From: Paenibacillus gyeongsangnamensis
GTDB lineage: Bacteria > Bacillota > Bacilli > Paenibacillales > NBRC-103111
Length of the DNA: 64,000 nt
Reading direction: 5' to 3'
Assembly: GCF_027533625.1 (NCBI RefSeq)
Contig: NZ_JAQAGZ010000011.1
Span: 62,001-126,000 of the forward strand
Numbering within the stretch: position 1 is the first letter of the stretch; every line of letters starts with the position of its first letter. The notes beneath the pieces were generated by a model. That model did no database searches and was not told the DNA's origin. It saw only the letters and a program-made list of their open reading frames with translations. The position numbers and the translations under genes are program-made. This document shows positions 34,895 through 43,895 of this stretch, one piece after another.

Positions 34895-35857
34895 CTACCC
34901 CTTTAAAGAACCGATCATGATGCCCTTCACGAAATGCTTCTGAATAAACGGATACAGAACAAGCACAGGCAAGCTGGAGACGACGATCAGCGAGAACTTC
35001 AGCAAATCCTTCAGTCCTTCCCTTCGCGCCATTTCCTGAGCGTCCACCATGCCCGAGGAAGCGTTGATCTCGCTTAATACGAGGATGTTGCGCAGGATGA
35101 TTTGCAGCGGGAACAAATTCGGCGATTTAAGAAAAATGAGCGCATCAAAGTAAGCATTCCAGTGCCCGACGGCATACATCAGCACCAGCACCGCAAGGAT
35201 CGGCTTCGACAGGGGAAGTACGACGGCGGTGAGAAACTTGAAATCACTGCAGCCGTCCAGCTCTGCGGCGTCCTGAAGCTCTTCGGGAATCGTATTCTGA
35301 AAAAAGGTTCGGGCCACGATCACCTGCCATACGGCCATCGCCTGCGGCAGAAGCATAGCCCAAGGCGTGTTTAAGATACCTGCACCCTTTACGGTTAAAT
35401 AATACGGAATCAGACCGCCATTAAAGAGCATCGTGATAACCAGCAGCACCATAATGAAGTGACGGCCTAAAAAATCCTTTCTGGCAAGTGGATACGCCAG
35501 CATAATGGTAAGAGATACGTTAATCAGCACGCCGCAAATCGTATATAACGCGGAATTGCGGTAACCGATCATGATCTGCGGATTTTTAAATACAGCCTCG
35601 TACCCGGCCAAGCTGAAATCAACCGGAAGCAGCCATACTTTTCCTGCCACTACGGCCTGGGCCGAACTGAACGAAGAACTGACAATATACAGAAGCGGAT
35701 ATAGAACGCAGATCAGAATGACACCCAGAAATAAATACACCGCGGCAAGAAAGATCCGGTCGCCGAGCGACTCGCGAACAGCCCGGGAACCTGCAGTCGC
35801 CCTTTTTTCCGTTAAAGGCTTGGCCATAGGTTTGGATACCGTTTTCTCTTCCAACAT
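34895..35857 (-). CDS. Carbohydrate ABC permease, LplC-like
   Basis: The 320-residue permease has a polar N-terminus, six membrane helices and the cytoplasmic loop ELQDAAELDGCSDFKFLTAVVLPLSKP, the EAA motif that contacts the ATPase. The end KHFVKGIMIGSLKG is typical of LplC-type subunits. I chose the ATG with AAAGGGG in front; an earlier in-frame start lacks a site. No ATPase is encoded nearby; such importers use a shared MsmX-like ATPase. Confidence 0.85.
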   Translation of the reverse strand: MLEEKTVSKPMAKPLTEKRATAGSRAVRESLGDRIFLAAVYLFLGVILICVLYPLLYIVSSSFSSAQAVVAGKVWLLPVDFSLAGYEAVFKNPQIMIGYRNSALYTICGVLINVSLTIMLAYPLARKDFLGRHFIMVLLVITMLFNGGLIPYYLTVKGAGILNTPWAMLLPQAMAVWQVIVARTFFQNTIPEELQDAAELDGCSDFKFLTAVVLPLSKPILAVLVLMYAVGHWNAYFDALIFLKSPNLFPLQIILRNILVLSEINASSGMVDAQEMARREGLKDLLKFSLIVVSSLPVLVLYPFIQKHFVKGIMIGSLKG

Positions 35858-35873
35858 GCCTAAAGTCCCCTTT

Positions 35874-36773
35874 CTACCATAGGCTGTTTGACGAAATTTT
35901 ACGTGCGGCAAAATTAACGATCAAGAGCAAGGCAAGATTGATGACGGAGTTAAACAATCCGATAGCGGACGAAAAACTGAAATTGGCCCCCAGCAGCCCT
36001 ATTTTGTAAACATAAGTGGAAATGACTTCCGAGGTGCTGACATTTAACGGGTTTTGCATCAGAAACACCTTCTCGAAGCCTACGTTCATCAGCTGCCCCA
36101 CATTTAAAATCAGCAAAATGACAGCCGTCGGCATGAGTCCCGGGATATCAATATGAATCATCTTCTGCAAGCGGGACGCGCCGTCCACTTTCGCCGCTTC
36201 ATAAAGCTGCGGGTTGATGCCGGCGAGCGCCGCCATATAAATGATGGCACCGTAGCCTGTGTTCTGCCATACGTCGGACCATACATAGATGCTGCGGAAA
36301 TATTCCGGTATGCCGAGCAGATTCACATCCTCCATGTGAAACGCTTTCAAAACGGTTCCGGCAATGCCGACACGGGGCGACAAGAAAATAATGATCATCG
36401 AAACCATGACTACCGTTGAAATGAAGTAGGGCGCGTAGGTGACCATTTGGACCGCCCGTTTAAAGAAGCCCTGACGGATTTCATTGAGAGCGAGCGCTAG
36501 AATAATGGGTGCCGGGAACCCAATTAACAGGGCAAATAAATTAAGAAACAACGTATTTTTAATCAGAGTACCGAAATTGGGCGAATTAAAAAACTGCTGG
36601 AAGTATTTGAGTCCGACCCATGGGCTGCCAAGCATGCCTTTAACCACATTGTAATCCTTAAATGCGATCTGGGCTCCGAACATCGGGATGTATTTGAAAA
36701 CCAATAAGTAAAGCAAAGGAAGAACAACAAGCAGATAGAGCTGCCAATGACGCTGCATGTTCTTAAGTACCAT
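35874..36773 (-). CDS. Carbohydrate ABC permease, LplB-like
   Basis: The 299-residue permease has six membrane helices, the N-terminal FKYIPMFGAQIAFKDYN block and the EAA loop YEAAKVDGASRLQKMIHIDIP. Together with the LplC-like and LipO-like genes it forms a Paenibacillus-type oligosaccharide importer. The ATG three codons into the open frame has the correct 10-base spacing from AAGGAGG; the first ATG is only one base from it. The tandem repeat block begins 23 bases upstream, so it lies in the leader of this operon. Confidence 0.85.
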   Translation of the reverse strand: MVLKNMQRHWQLYLLVVLPLLYLLVFKYIPMFGAQIAFKDYNVVKGMLGSPWVGLKYFQQFFNSPNFGTLIKNTLFLNLFALLIGFPAPIILALALNEIRQGFFKRAVQMVTYAPYFISTVVMVSMIIIFLSPRVGIAGTVLKAFHMEDVNLLGIPEYFRSIYVWSDVWQNTGYGAIIYMAALAGINPQLYEAAKVDGASRLQKMIHIDIPGLMPTAVILLILNVGQLMNVGFEKVFLMQNPLNVSTSEVISTYVYKIGLLGANFSFSSAIGLFNSVINLALLLIVNFAARKISSNSLW

Positions 36774-36795
36774 GGAGCACATGCCTCCTTCTTTA

Positions 36796-36997
36796 GTTGA
36801 TAAGAATTTATAAGTTTTCGCAACTTATAGCTTCGCATCAACCTTGATAAGCACGCTGGTCCTTGTATGTCAAGGACGGCGAAGCCGTTTATCCTGGGTT
36901 GATAAGAATTTATAAGTTTTCGCAACTTATAGCTTCGCATCAACCTTGATAAGCGCGCTGGTCCTTATATGACAAGGACGGCGAAGCCGTTTATCTT
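36796..36997 (-). repeat. Two tandem copies of a 102-bp hairpin-rich repeat
   Basis: The units at 36796-36897 and 36898-36997 differ at only a few positions. Each unit holds three hairpins: TATAAGTT against AACTTATA, GTCCTTG against CAAGGAC, and ACGGC-GAA-GCCGT. A third copy lies inverted at 41104-41201. The array sits in the leader of the LplB/LplC/LipO operon, between it and its regulator gene. It codes for nothing plausible. The downstream arms could affect transcript stability or termination. Confidence 0.8.
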
Positions 36998-37260
36998 GCA
37001 AAATGATGTTTCCCCTACTTTCCTCCCTCCGCGGATTGAATGAATACTAGGCTTATCTCACCTTTACTTTATAGCTCGGGACGCTGCAGCGGCAACAAAC
37101 ATCATTCCGGTGTCCGAAACCTTTTGGCAGATTTCCGCAAAGCAAACCTTATTCTGAAAGCGAACTTTTTTCAGCAAGTTACTGCGCACACGCCCGCCCG
37201 AAACATAAAAGATCCGGCATCCGTGGGACACCAGATCTTCCGGGTTAAATAGGTTACGAA
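36998..37260. other. Intergenic region upstream of the permease operon
   Basis: No gene is seen. A cre-like sequence, CTGAAAGCGAACTTT at 37154-37168, has two mismatches to the consensus. The region should hold the minus-strand promoter of the permease operon, but I cannot point to a convincing -35/-10 pair. Confidence 0.4.
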
Positions 37261-39495
37261 TCAGGAATAGGCTGTGGCCCCCTTGCATTTTCGGTAATCC
37301 CCGGGACTGAGGCCGACGGTTTTCTTAAAAGCCCGGCGGAACGAAATCGGATTGACATACCCTACCTGCTCTGCGATATCCTGTACGGCCCAATCCGTTT
37401 CGATCAAATAGGTTTGAGCTTGCCGGATCCGAATGTCGATCAGGAAATCGATAAAACCATATCCGCATTCATTTTTGAACAATTGGCTTAGATACTTCGG
37501 ATTCATATGAAAGGTTTGTCCGAGATGCTCGAGGGACAAATCGGGATTGCTGTAGTTCGTTTCGATATACTCCTTAACTTGCCGTGCGACTTCCCTCGTT
37601 TTATTCCCTTCTTGTACAGCCTTAACCCGCTCGAAAACGCCGCTTAGAATTTCCATGCACGCCGGCTCGATTTCATCCAAGGTTTCCAGTTGTTCCGAGC
37701 ACTCCCGCAGTCTCGGAAGCTCCTCCGTTTTCCATGGATCGGTATCGGTTCTGGTCAGATGGGTCAGCTCCAAATCCAAATGATGAAGCCAGTCATGCAG
37801 TAAGATGTCGATATATTCCCGAGGCAACTGGTCCTGCTTCATATGGGTGAATAGTTGTTTTACCGACGCCTCCCAGGAGCTGGCATCGATCCCGAACAAT
37901 TCGATCGTCCGCTTCAGCATCGGGGTATATTTGAGCATTTCCCCCTTCGCTCCATGCCGGCGTTCAAACGCTTCACAGCTGAGAATCGAATTGAACCCGG
38001 TCACCGCTTTATATTGCAGCGCTTTTTTCGCTTCTCTGTAGGATACGCTTAATTGTGAAGGCTCTTCCGCCGCTAAACCGATTCCGATCGTGAGCGTATT
38101 GTTCAGGTTGTCGCACACCCAGGCTTGCAGCTGTTCGCAGCCTTGAATAAATCTCCGTTCGTCGTCTTCGCCGCTGCATATGACTATACCACTCAGCTGA
38201 TGCTCAGAGGTCCAGTCCGACCACACTTCGAGCTGCTGCGAAAGCATCACTTCCTGCAAGGCCTTGGAAATTACAAATTTAATCAAGTCCCGGTCCTTGC
38301 GCTCGTAGCTTATCTGGAACCGCTTGAATTGATCGATTTCCGCGATGCATACCCGTCGGCGGTGAAAATCCTTTGGCATCCCGAAGCCTTCCATCGTCTC
38401 CGACCAGCCGCTTAACGATAAGCTTTGAAACCCGTTTAACTGCTGATGGAAAAAAAACTTGATCCGCACCCGTAAATCATCGTCATATTGCTGCCGCAAT
38501 TTCTCCGATTGTTCCTTCATCTGATCCAACGTGCTTCCTATAAATGCAAACTCATCCAGGAAATGCGCTGAAGTACTTGTTTTTAATGTGGAGAAGGAAC
38601 GAACCCGGATTAACAAATCGTCGATCGGCTTATAATTTCTCCTTGTAACATAAATAATCGAGGCTATGCCTAACGTGAAAGCGATAATACCCAGAAGCGT
38701 CCAAACACTGGACAAAATCGAGGCCTTTCCAATTAACGAGCCGTCAAGCAAGCCGCTTCGAATCTCCCAACCTGTGTAAGCGGATACAACAGAAGCGGTA
38801 ATAACTCCTTTTTTATCTGTTTTATTATCCTCCGTGCCGAACAGCGATTTGCCGCCACGGTCATACAGTCCGACAAAACGAAACTTATCGTTGTACATTT
38901 CTCCAATTTTCCGCTTCAGGGCCGACGTGCTGACATTGATCACTACCATCCCTTTTTCTGTGTTGTCGGTGGATTTGCGCACCAGCGTTATCACATCATA
39001 TGGCGGTGTTTGTGTAAATTCATGAAAGGAACGGAGATTCGACCAAGGAACAGGGGTATTTTCCTTCTTCATTTCAGTAATAAACTCATTATCGGGAAAC
39101 CGCTCCCGTTGATTCAGCAAATTTCCGTTAAAAACAAGGCCGTCCTCAAACCGAACCAAGTAAACCGAATCGATCAAGTTGTTCATTTGCTGAACTTTTT
39201 TAAGCCGGTCGGCTACCCGGTATAGAAGATAAACGTCTTTATCCTGAGTAGAATCGAAGAATGCGCGTATCCATTCATTATTGGTCATCTCCATAATAAA
39301 GGTATGATCAATGGATTGCAGCGCACCGTCGATGAAATACTGCACCTGCTCGGTAAATACTTGGTTCGCTTTCATAGCGTCTTTTTTATTCTGCTCTATC
39401 AGTATCTGAAAAAAAATAAAAAACAAGAAGCAGCCGATACTTAAAAAAATCGGAATATACGACCAGATCATCCGGTTAAACCAAACTTTTTTCAT
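37261..39495 (-). CDS. Membrane-anchored AraC-type regulator of the fucosidase locus
   Basis: The 744-residue protein follows the Paenibacillus one-component sensor plan. A membrane helix lies at about 10-30, then an extracellular cache-like domain, then a second helix at about 260-285 (TLLGIIAFTLGIASIIYV). A cytoplasmic middle region follows, and a C-terminal AraC helix-turn-helix pair with LSLEHLGQTFHMNPKYLSQLFK and IAEQVGYVNPISFRRAFKK. It would sense an extracellular saccharide and activate the adjacent importer-fucosidase operon. It reads in the same direction as that operon but is separated from it by the tandem repeat block, so a separate promoter is likely. Confidence 0.85.
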   Translation of the reverse strand: MKKVWFNRMIWSYIPIFLSIGCFLFFIFFQILIEQNKKDAMKANQVFTEQVQYFIDGALQSIDHTFIMEMTNNEWIRAFFDSTQDKDVYLLYRVADRLKKVQQMNNLIDSVYLVRFEDGLVFNGNLLNQRERFPDNEFITEMKKENTPVPWSNLRSFHEFTQTPPYDVITLVRKSTDNTEKGMVVINVSTSALKRKIGEMYNDKFRFVGLYDRGGKSLFGTEDNKTDKKGVITASVVSAYTGWEIRSGLLDGSLIGKASILSSVWTLLGIIAFTLGIASIIYVTRRNYKPIDDLLIRVRSFSTLKTSTSAHFLDEFAFIGSTLDQMKEQSEKLRQQYDDDLRVRIKFFFHQQLNGFQSLSLSGWSETMEGFGMPKDFHRRRVCIAEIDQFKRFQISYERKDRDLIKFVISKALQEVMLSQQLEVWSDWTSEHQLSGIVICSGEDDERRFIQGCEQLQAWVCDNLNNTLTIGIGLAAEEPSQLSVSYREAKKALQYKAVTGFNSILSCEAFERRHGAKGEMLKYTPMLKRTIELFGIDASSWEASVKQLFTHMKQDQLPREYIDILLHDWLHHLDLELTHLTRTDTDPWKTEELPRLRECSEQLETLDEIEPACMEILSGVFERVKAVQEGNKTREVARQVKEYIETNYSNPDLSLEHLGQTFHMNPKYLSQLFKNECGYGFIDFLIDIRIRQAQTYLIETDWAVQDIAEQVGYVNPISFRRAFKKTVGLSPGDYRKCKGATAYS

Positions 39496-39804
39496 CGCAC
39501 CTACCCCATCTTCACAGGATAAACCTCCGGGCGGACAAGTGATCCTGCCCTTGTATTTGTATGAATATCGTTTGGAATTTCGGCTAAGTGCAGGATCATC
39601 TTCTTTTTATTTTTTGTCTGTAAGTCGATCGAGTATGATTCGATGGTAACTCAAAACCCGACTCCATGTAAACCTTAATTTAGACTTGAAATTCAGTTGT
39701 AAGGAAGCTTAAGACGTACTCGGTGTAACGGACGATAGGGAGAGTCGGCCAGCCGAAGCTTTGACCTCTCTCCCTATTCTACGACTTGACGTTGGACCCA
39801 TAAC
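39496..39804. other. Gap with one hairpin between regulator and FGE genes
   Basis: Nothing coding is seen. ATAGGGAGAG (39735-39744) and CTCTCCCTAT (39768-39777) form a 10-bp stem that encloses a smaller TCGGC-CA-GCCGA hairpin. It may terminate the leftward FGE transcript, although a T run is missing. The regulator promoter should lie in the left half. Confidence 0.4.
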
Positions 39805-40779
39805 TCAAGCATCAGCGGCGCATCGAAATCCAATGTTACCTGTAGAGCTGTCCGGCGTATTCTGGCTCCGGGCAGCTACACGATAACGGTTACAGTAGGA
39901 TTTGTGGCATAAATAAGACCCGCCGCGCAGTACACGGCTTGTCCCTCTTGAGGGACCTACAGGGTTAATCCGTGGACCGTTCACATGAAATGTCGGGCTG
40001 AACCAATCGGAGCACCATTCCCATACATTTCCGGACATTTGATAGAGGCCGTATCCATTCGGCTCAAATGCGGTCACGGGAGCTGTACCGGCATATCCGT
40101 CACTCATGTTGTTCTTTTCCGGAAACTTCCCCTGCCATATATTGCACATATGCTTCCCGTTCGGTTTGAGTTCATCCCCCCAAGGGTACCGTTTCTGAAC
40201 AAGTCCTCCCCGGGCCGCAAATTCCCATTCCGCTTCCGTAGGCAACCGTTTGCCCGCCCATCGGCAGTAGGCCTCTGCATCATTCCAGGAAATATGAATT
40301 ACCGGATGATTTAACCTCTCCATGATGTCGCTATCAGGACCTTCCGGAGATTTCCAGAAGGCTCCTTCAACAGCTAGCCACCAGGGCGTTTGCTGGGGGG
40401 AGCCTATGATCTTTTCAGACCCGGACAAAAATAGGTGAAAAACATACGACCATCCGAACTTCTCGGCTTCCGTAACATACCCGGTAGCATTCACAAACTG
40501 TTGGAATTCCAAATTTGTTACCGTACATGGATCCATGTAAAAAGGATTAACAGTCACTGTTCGAACCGGGCCTTCCCCATCTGCCGGAAAGCCTTCCCGG
40601 TCGTTTGTACCCATAAGGAATTGTCCTCCAGGCAAACGGATCATATCCTGTTTGGAAGGAATCGTCTCCTTGAAAGCCTGATTGTCGCCCGTCGCTTGAT
40701 CATTGGATGAAACGATCGGTAAGGAAGTCAGATTTCTGGAAATGGAGCAGCAGGATGACTTATGGATCGAATCCGTCAT
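39805..40779 (-). CDS. Formylglycine-generating enzyme (sulfatase maturase, SUMF1/FGE type)
   Basis: The 324-residue protein carries the FGE-sulfatase domain. [15 protein letters not shown] starts it, [19 protein letters not shown] lies in the middle, and [27 protein letters not shown] sequence forms the active site, with both copper-binding cysteines (C291 and C296) present. The opening with a CC pair is also usual for this clade. FGE oxidises the Cys of CxPxR sulfatases to formylglycine in the cytoplasm; the CSPHR sulfatase three genes upstream is the obvious client. GAGGCGATCCT precedes the ATG. The repeat/MITE block separates it from the GH88 gene. Confidence 0.92.
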   Translation of the reverse strand: MTDSIHKSSCCSISRNLTSLPIVSSNDQATGDNQAFKETIPSKQDMIRLPGGQFLMGTNDREGFPADGEGPVRTVTVNPFYMDPCTVTNLEFQQFVNATGYVTEAEKFGWSYVFHLFLSGSEKIIGSPQQTPWWLAVEGAFWKSPEGPDSDIMERLNHPVIHISWNDAEAYCRWAGKRLPTEAEWEFAARGGLVQKRYPWGDELKPNGKHMCNIWQGKFPEKNNMSDGYAGTAPVTAFEPNGYGLYQMSGNVWEWCSDWFSPTFHVNGPRINPVGPSRGTSRVLRGGSYLCHKSYCNRYRVAARSQNTPDSSTGNIGFRCAADA

Positions 40780-40861
40780 AGGATCGCCTCGCTTTCAAAC
40801 TATTGCCTACCTTGTTTCCATCTTATCACGATGCCGGAAAAGGTGAAAGAACGGAGTCTAA

Positions 40862-40889
40862 TCAACCAGGATAAACGGCTACGCCGTCC
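40862..40889 (-). repeat. Partial copy of the 102-bp repeat, left of the MITE-like element
   Basis: TCAACCAGGATAAACGGC and the following ACGCCGTCC match the unit boundary of the tandem array in reverse orientation. Its last 16 bases reappear with one mismatch on the other side of the MITE-like element (41104-41119). Confidence 0.7.
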
Positions 40890-41100
40890 AGGCTGTAGAG
40901 AAACCCATGAAGTAGAGAAATCTGCTTTGGTACCCCGGTGGGGTATCCCCTTCCAGCCTCTGTTGTTATCGGAAAATTTTCAATTTATTCGCTTTTGCAG
41001 CGGTAATTTTCCGATAACAAAGGCGGACGCTATCGCTCCTACAGGGGATACCCCACCTATACCTTCGCATTTTTCCTGCATTTCCAGGTTTCTCGTCAGT
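40890..41100 (-). repeat. MITE-like palindromic element, copy B (inverted relative to copy A)
   Basis: This copy is collinear with 7992-8201 on the opposite strand over its full length, by eye about 80 percent identical. Its arms are even better matched: TTATCGGAAAATT against AATTTTCCGATAA, and GGTGGGGTATCCCC against GGGGATACCCCACC. It is inserted within another dispersed repeat, and a 16-bp near-duplicate of that host sequence flanks it. It has no coding capacity. Confidence 0.78.
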
Positions 41101-41103
41101 CTG

Positions 41104-41201
41104 AACGGTTACGCCGTCCTTGTCTTACAAGGACCAGCGCGTTTATCAAGGTTGATGCGAAGCTATAAGCCCGCGAAAACTTATAAATTCTTATCAACTT
41201 A
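41104..41201 (-). repeat. Third, inverted copy of the 102-bp repeat
   Basis: Read on the minus strand this matches the tandem unit at 36796-36897 from the GATAAGAATTTATAAG start to the ACGGC end. The first hairpin has changed its loop to TTCGCGGG while keeping a TATAAG arm. The remaining gap to the GH88 stop (41202-41285) shows nothing further. Confidence 0.75.
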
Positions 41202-41285
41202 AAAATAAGCGGTACAGGGGCAAGGTAAATCTGATCCTTACCATCCCTGAACCGCCGTCATGCCGGAATATCCTGCTTACATCTC

Positions 41286-42413
41286 TTATGACTCGTACCA
41301 GTAGCCCTTCAAGCCAAGTTCCAAGCGAAGCAGGGCCTCCAGATAATAATAATCGCCCCAAATCATGAAATCGTCCGGCGCATTGCCGCCTCTCACGCTA
41401 TAAGACCCGTGCCTCAGCAGACCTTCTGCTTCCTGACCGATGGTCGCATAATTCGTCACCAGCGATTTCATCGATTGCTCGAGTCCGGCAGAAAGTGCCG
41501 TTCTGTCCTGATCCTCTGCAGGCAAATGCTCCAATAGCTCCTGCAATCCGGCGCATACGATCGCTGAAGCTGAACTATCGCGGAAAGTCGATGGCTCTAC
41601 CGGAACGTCAAAATCCCAATATGCGACGTGATCGCTTGGCAAATGGCTTAAAAAGTACTTGGCCAATCGTTTGGAAGTGTCTAAAAACAGCGGATTACCG
41701 GTATATCGGTAAGAAAGCGCAAACCCGTAGACACCCCAGGCTTGTCCGCGTGTCCAGGTCGAACCGTTGCGGTAGCCTTGTGCGGTGGAGCCTCCAACCG
41801 GTTCCCCGGTGAATTGATCGAAGTAGAAGGTATGGTAGCTCGAATCATCCCCCCGCACCAAATAACGTCTGCTGAGCTCCGCATGCGTTGCCGCGATCTC
41901 GCCATAGAGAGGATCACCGGTCGTTTTGGACGCCCAATACAGCAAGGGCAGGTTCATCAAGCAATCAATAATAATTCTTCCGCCCTCCTTGGGATCTCCC
42001 AAAGGTCCCCATGCCTGAATGTATCGGCCTTCCTCTCTCCAGCGGGTCATCAATTTATTGGCCGCTTCGATCGTAAGCGCTTTGGCGGCTTCATCCTTCT
42101 CAATGATCCACTGGGCTTTGGCTGAGAGCGAATATAAGAAACCGATATCGTGATGCTCAATCGAATCGTTCTGATGAAGTCTTTCCCTGAAGCTCTCTAC
42201 CGTACGTACCGCCGCTTCGCGGAAGACCGGATCGTTCGTATACTCGTAAGCAAGCCATAACAGCCCTGACCAAAAGCCGGAGGTCCACTCCTTGTTCGCA
42301 TTCAGCTCCGCGCTGTATCGGCCTTGAACGCCGACATGCGGGTAACCGTCCCCGAACGTTTCAATATTATTACGTATTTTCCCGACTGCATCATCTATCG
42401 CTTGCTTCCACAT
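41286..42413 (-). CDS. Unsaturated glucuronyl hydrolase (GH88)
   Basis: The 375-residue enzyme is full length for GH88. The two catalytic-region Asp residues are present in HHDIGFLY (residue 89) and GRIIIDCLMNLPLLYWAS (residue 150), almost the numbering of Bacillus sp. GL1 UGL (88 and 149). TWTRGQAWGVYGFALSYRY is the aromatic substrate-pocket block. It hydrates the unsaturated uronic acid that polysaccharide lyases leave on glycosaminoglycan disaccharides. No signal peptide is present, so it acts in the cytoplasm. I chose the ATG with AAGGGAG nine bases away over an in-frame TTG two codons before. It follows the sulfatase gene by 41 bases. Confidence 0.92.
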   Translation of the reverse strand: MWKQAIDDAVGKIRNNIETFGDGYPHVGVQGRYSAELNANKEWTSGFWSGLLWLAYEYTNDPVFREAAVRTVESFRERLHQNDSIEHHDIGFLYSLSAKAQWIIEKDEAAKALTIEAANKLMTRWREEGRYIQAWGPLGDPKEGGRIIIDCLMNLPLLYWASKTTGDPLYGEIAATHAELSRRYLVRGDDSSYHTFYFDQFTGEPVGGSTAQGYRNGSTWTRGQAWGVYGFALSYRYTGNPLFLDTSKRLAKYFLSHLPSDHVAYWDFDVPVEPSTFRDSSASAIVCAGLQELLEHLPAEDQDRTALSAGLEQSMKSLVTNYATIGQEAEGLLRHGSYSVRGGNAPDDFMIWGDYYYLEALLRLELGLKGYWYES

Positions 42414-42454
42414 GCCCAAGGGCTCCCTTCGTTGGTTGATGAATGGCTTTGGTT

Positions 42455-43864
42455 TTACATTTCAAACGGATCGTTCGTTCGGATAAGCCAATTTCTCAGC
42501 TCATCTTCCAGACGAGCTGCCGCTTCATGCAGCTCAGGTGCTTCGATTACCTGCGGATTCATTTGGTACGGATCTTCTTGCAGGTCATAGAGAAGCCGGG
42601 TTGACGCGACTCCCGGTTCATACCCTTTATGAACCACATACGTATGACGAAGCGTGCGTACGCCTCTCCAGCCATACTTGCGGTTATCCAGCCCATGCCG
42701 GGCAAATTGCTCAATCGCATCCTTCCTGCCGGGGAAGGCGCAAATAAATGCGGAGCTAACCTTCGTCTCGCCCTCCCCGAGAATATCGCTGGAGTAATCG
42801 GTACCTTCAACGGTACCGGGAATTCCGAGCCCTGCGATCCCAAGCAATGTGGGCATAATATCCACGCTGTTGAATAAAAGATCGGTTCGTCCGGCCTCGA
42901 GTCGCCCGGGCCAGTGCATCAGGCAAGGGATACCGATCGATTCCTCATGCCAGGAATGCTTCGCCATCAGACCGTGCGAGCCCATTAATTCCCCGTGGTC
43001 GGATGAAAGAACAATCAATGTATTCTTCTCGATGCCGAGCTCCCGAACCAAGCTCCATATCCTTCCGAACTGTTCATCAAGTCCTGTGACAGCTGCATAG
43101 TAATCGCGCATATACCGCTGCAGGTTATCCATGCCGCTTGCAAAAGGTTCCCCGGTATGGGCCTTGAGCTCGTCCGCATGAACGTTGGGCCGCATGTTCA
43201 AAGCGGCTTGATCGTACAATGATTTGTATTGTTCCGGAACTAATTCAAAGGGGCTATGCGGCGGATTCCATGAGACGAACAACGCGAACGGACGGCTTCC
43301 TTGACTGCGGGAGCGGATATATTCGAGCGCCAGATCGGTTTCATGCTCCAGCGACCACTGTTTTACTTTGATCATCTCGGGGGTATCTTGCCAATAATGC
43401 GGCTCCAAATGATGGTCGTAAGCGCCATACGAATACCAGTAATCAAAGCCGTGCCGTTTCAGTCCCGGCGGTGTATAGGCATCCCAGTCTCTCGCTCCGG
43501 AAACCGGCGCTTCGCATGTATTTTGCTCCGGCAGATCCAAGTGCCATTTTCCGATATATCCCGTCTCATAACCTGCTTGCTTAAGCACATCCGAGACGCA
43601 GATTTCATCAGGCTGCAGCATGACATCTGCGCCGATCTTGCAATTCGTATATACTCCGTTCGATTGAGGGTATTTTCCTGTTAGCAGCGCCGCCCGATGC
43701 GGAGAACATAACGGGGTGCAGCTTAACGCCTGATCGAACACCAGGCTTTCCTGTGCAAACCGGTCAATGTGAGGAGTCATCACGGGATCCTCATTTCGGA
43801 AGCCTAGCGCCTGCCTCCGCCATTGGTCGGCAAATATATAAATGATATTCGGCTTGTTATCCAA
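42455..43864 (-). CDS. Sulfatase of the formylglycine type (S1 family)
   Basis: The 469-residue enzyme carries the S1 signature CSPHRAALLTGKYP, with Cys53 as the residue converted to formylglycine. NIIYIFADQWRRQ supplies the first metal-binding Asp; SSDHGELMGSHGL and KHSWHEES are the distal metal and sulfate-binding motifs. No signal peptide is present, consistent with cytoplasmic maturation by the FGE encoded nearby. It should remove sulfate from imported unsaturated disaccharides before or after GH88 action; the position (4-O, 6-O or 2-O) cannot be told from sequence. The start is TTG, nine bases after GAGGAGG. It lies directly behind the MalG-like permease gene. Confidence 0.9.
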   Translation of the reverse strand: MDNKPNIIYIFADQWRRQALGFRNEDPVMTPHIDRFAQESLVFDQALSCTPLCSPHRAALLTGKYPQSNGVYTNCKIGADVMLQPDEICVSDVLKQAGYETGYIGKWHLDLPEQNTCEAPVSGARDWDAYTPPGLKRHGFDYWYSYGAYDHHLEPHYWQDTPEMIKVKQWSLEHETDLALEYIRSRSQGSRPFALFVSWNPPHSPFELVPEQYKSLYDQAALNMRPNVHADELKAHTGEPFASGMDNLQRYMRDYYAAVTGLDEQFGRIWSLVRELGIEKNTLIVLSSDHGELMGSHGLMAKHSWHEESIGIPCLMHWPGRLEAGRTDLLFNSVDIMPTLLGIAGLGIPGTVEGTDYSSDILGEGETKVSSAFICAFPGRKDAIEQFARHGLDNRKYGWRGVRTLRHTYVVHKGYEPGVASTRLLYDLQEDPYQMNPQVIEAPELHEAAARLEDELRNWLIRTNDPFEM

Positions 43865-43895
43865 GCTGAATTCCTCCTCTCCTACTCTCGAGATG

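Noticed and set aside
36563..36943. Minus-strand frame running through the tandem repeat with a repeated peptide
   Set aside because: The repeated peptide comes from the DNA repeat, there is no ribosome site, and it overlaps a real permease gene.
36796..36997. Possible CRISPR array
   Set aside because: Only two contiguous 102-bp units without spacers, and no cas genes.
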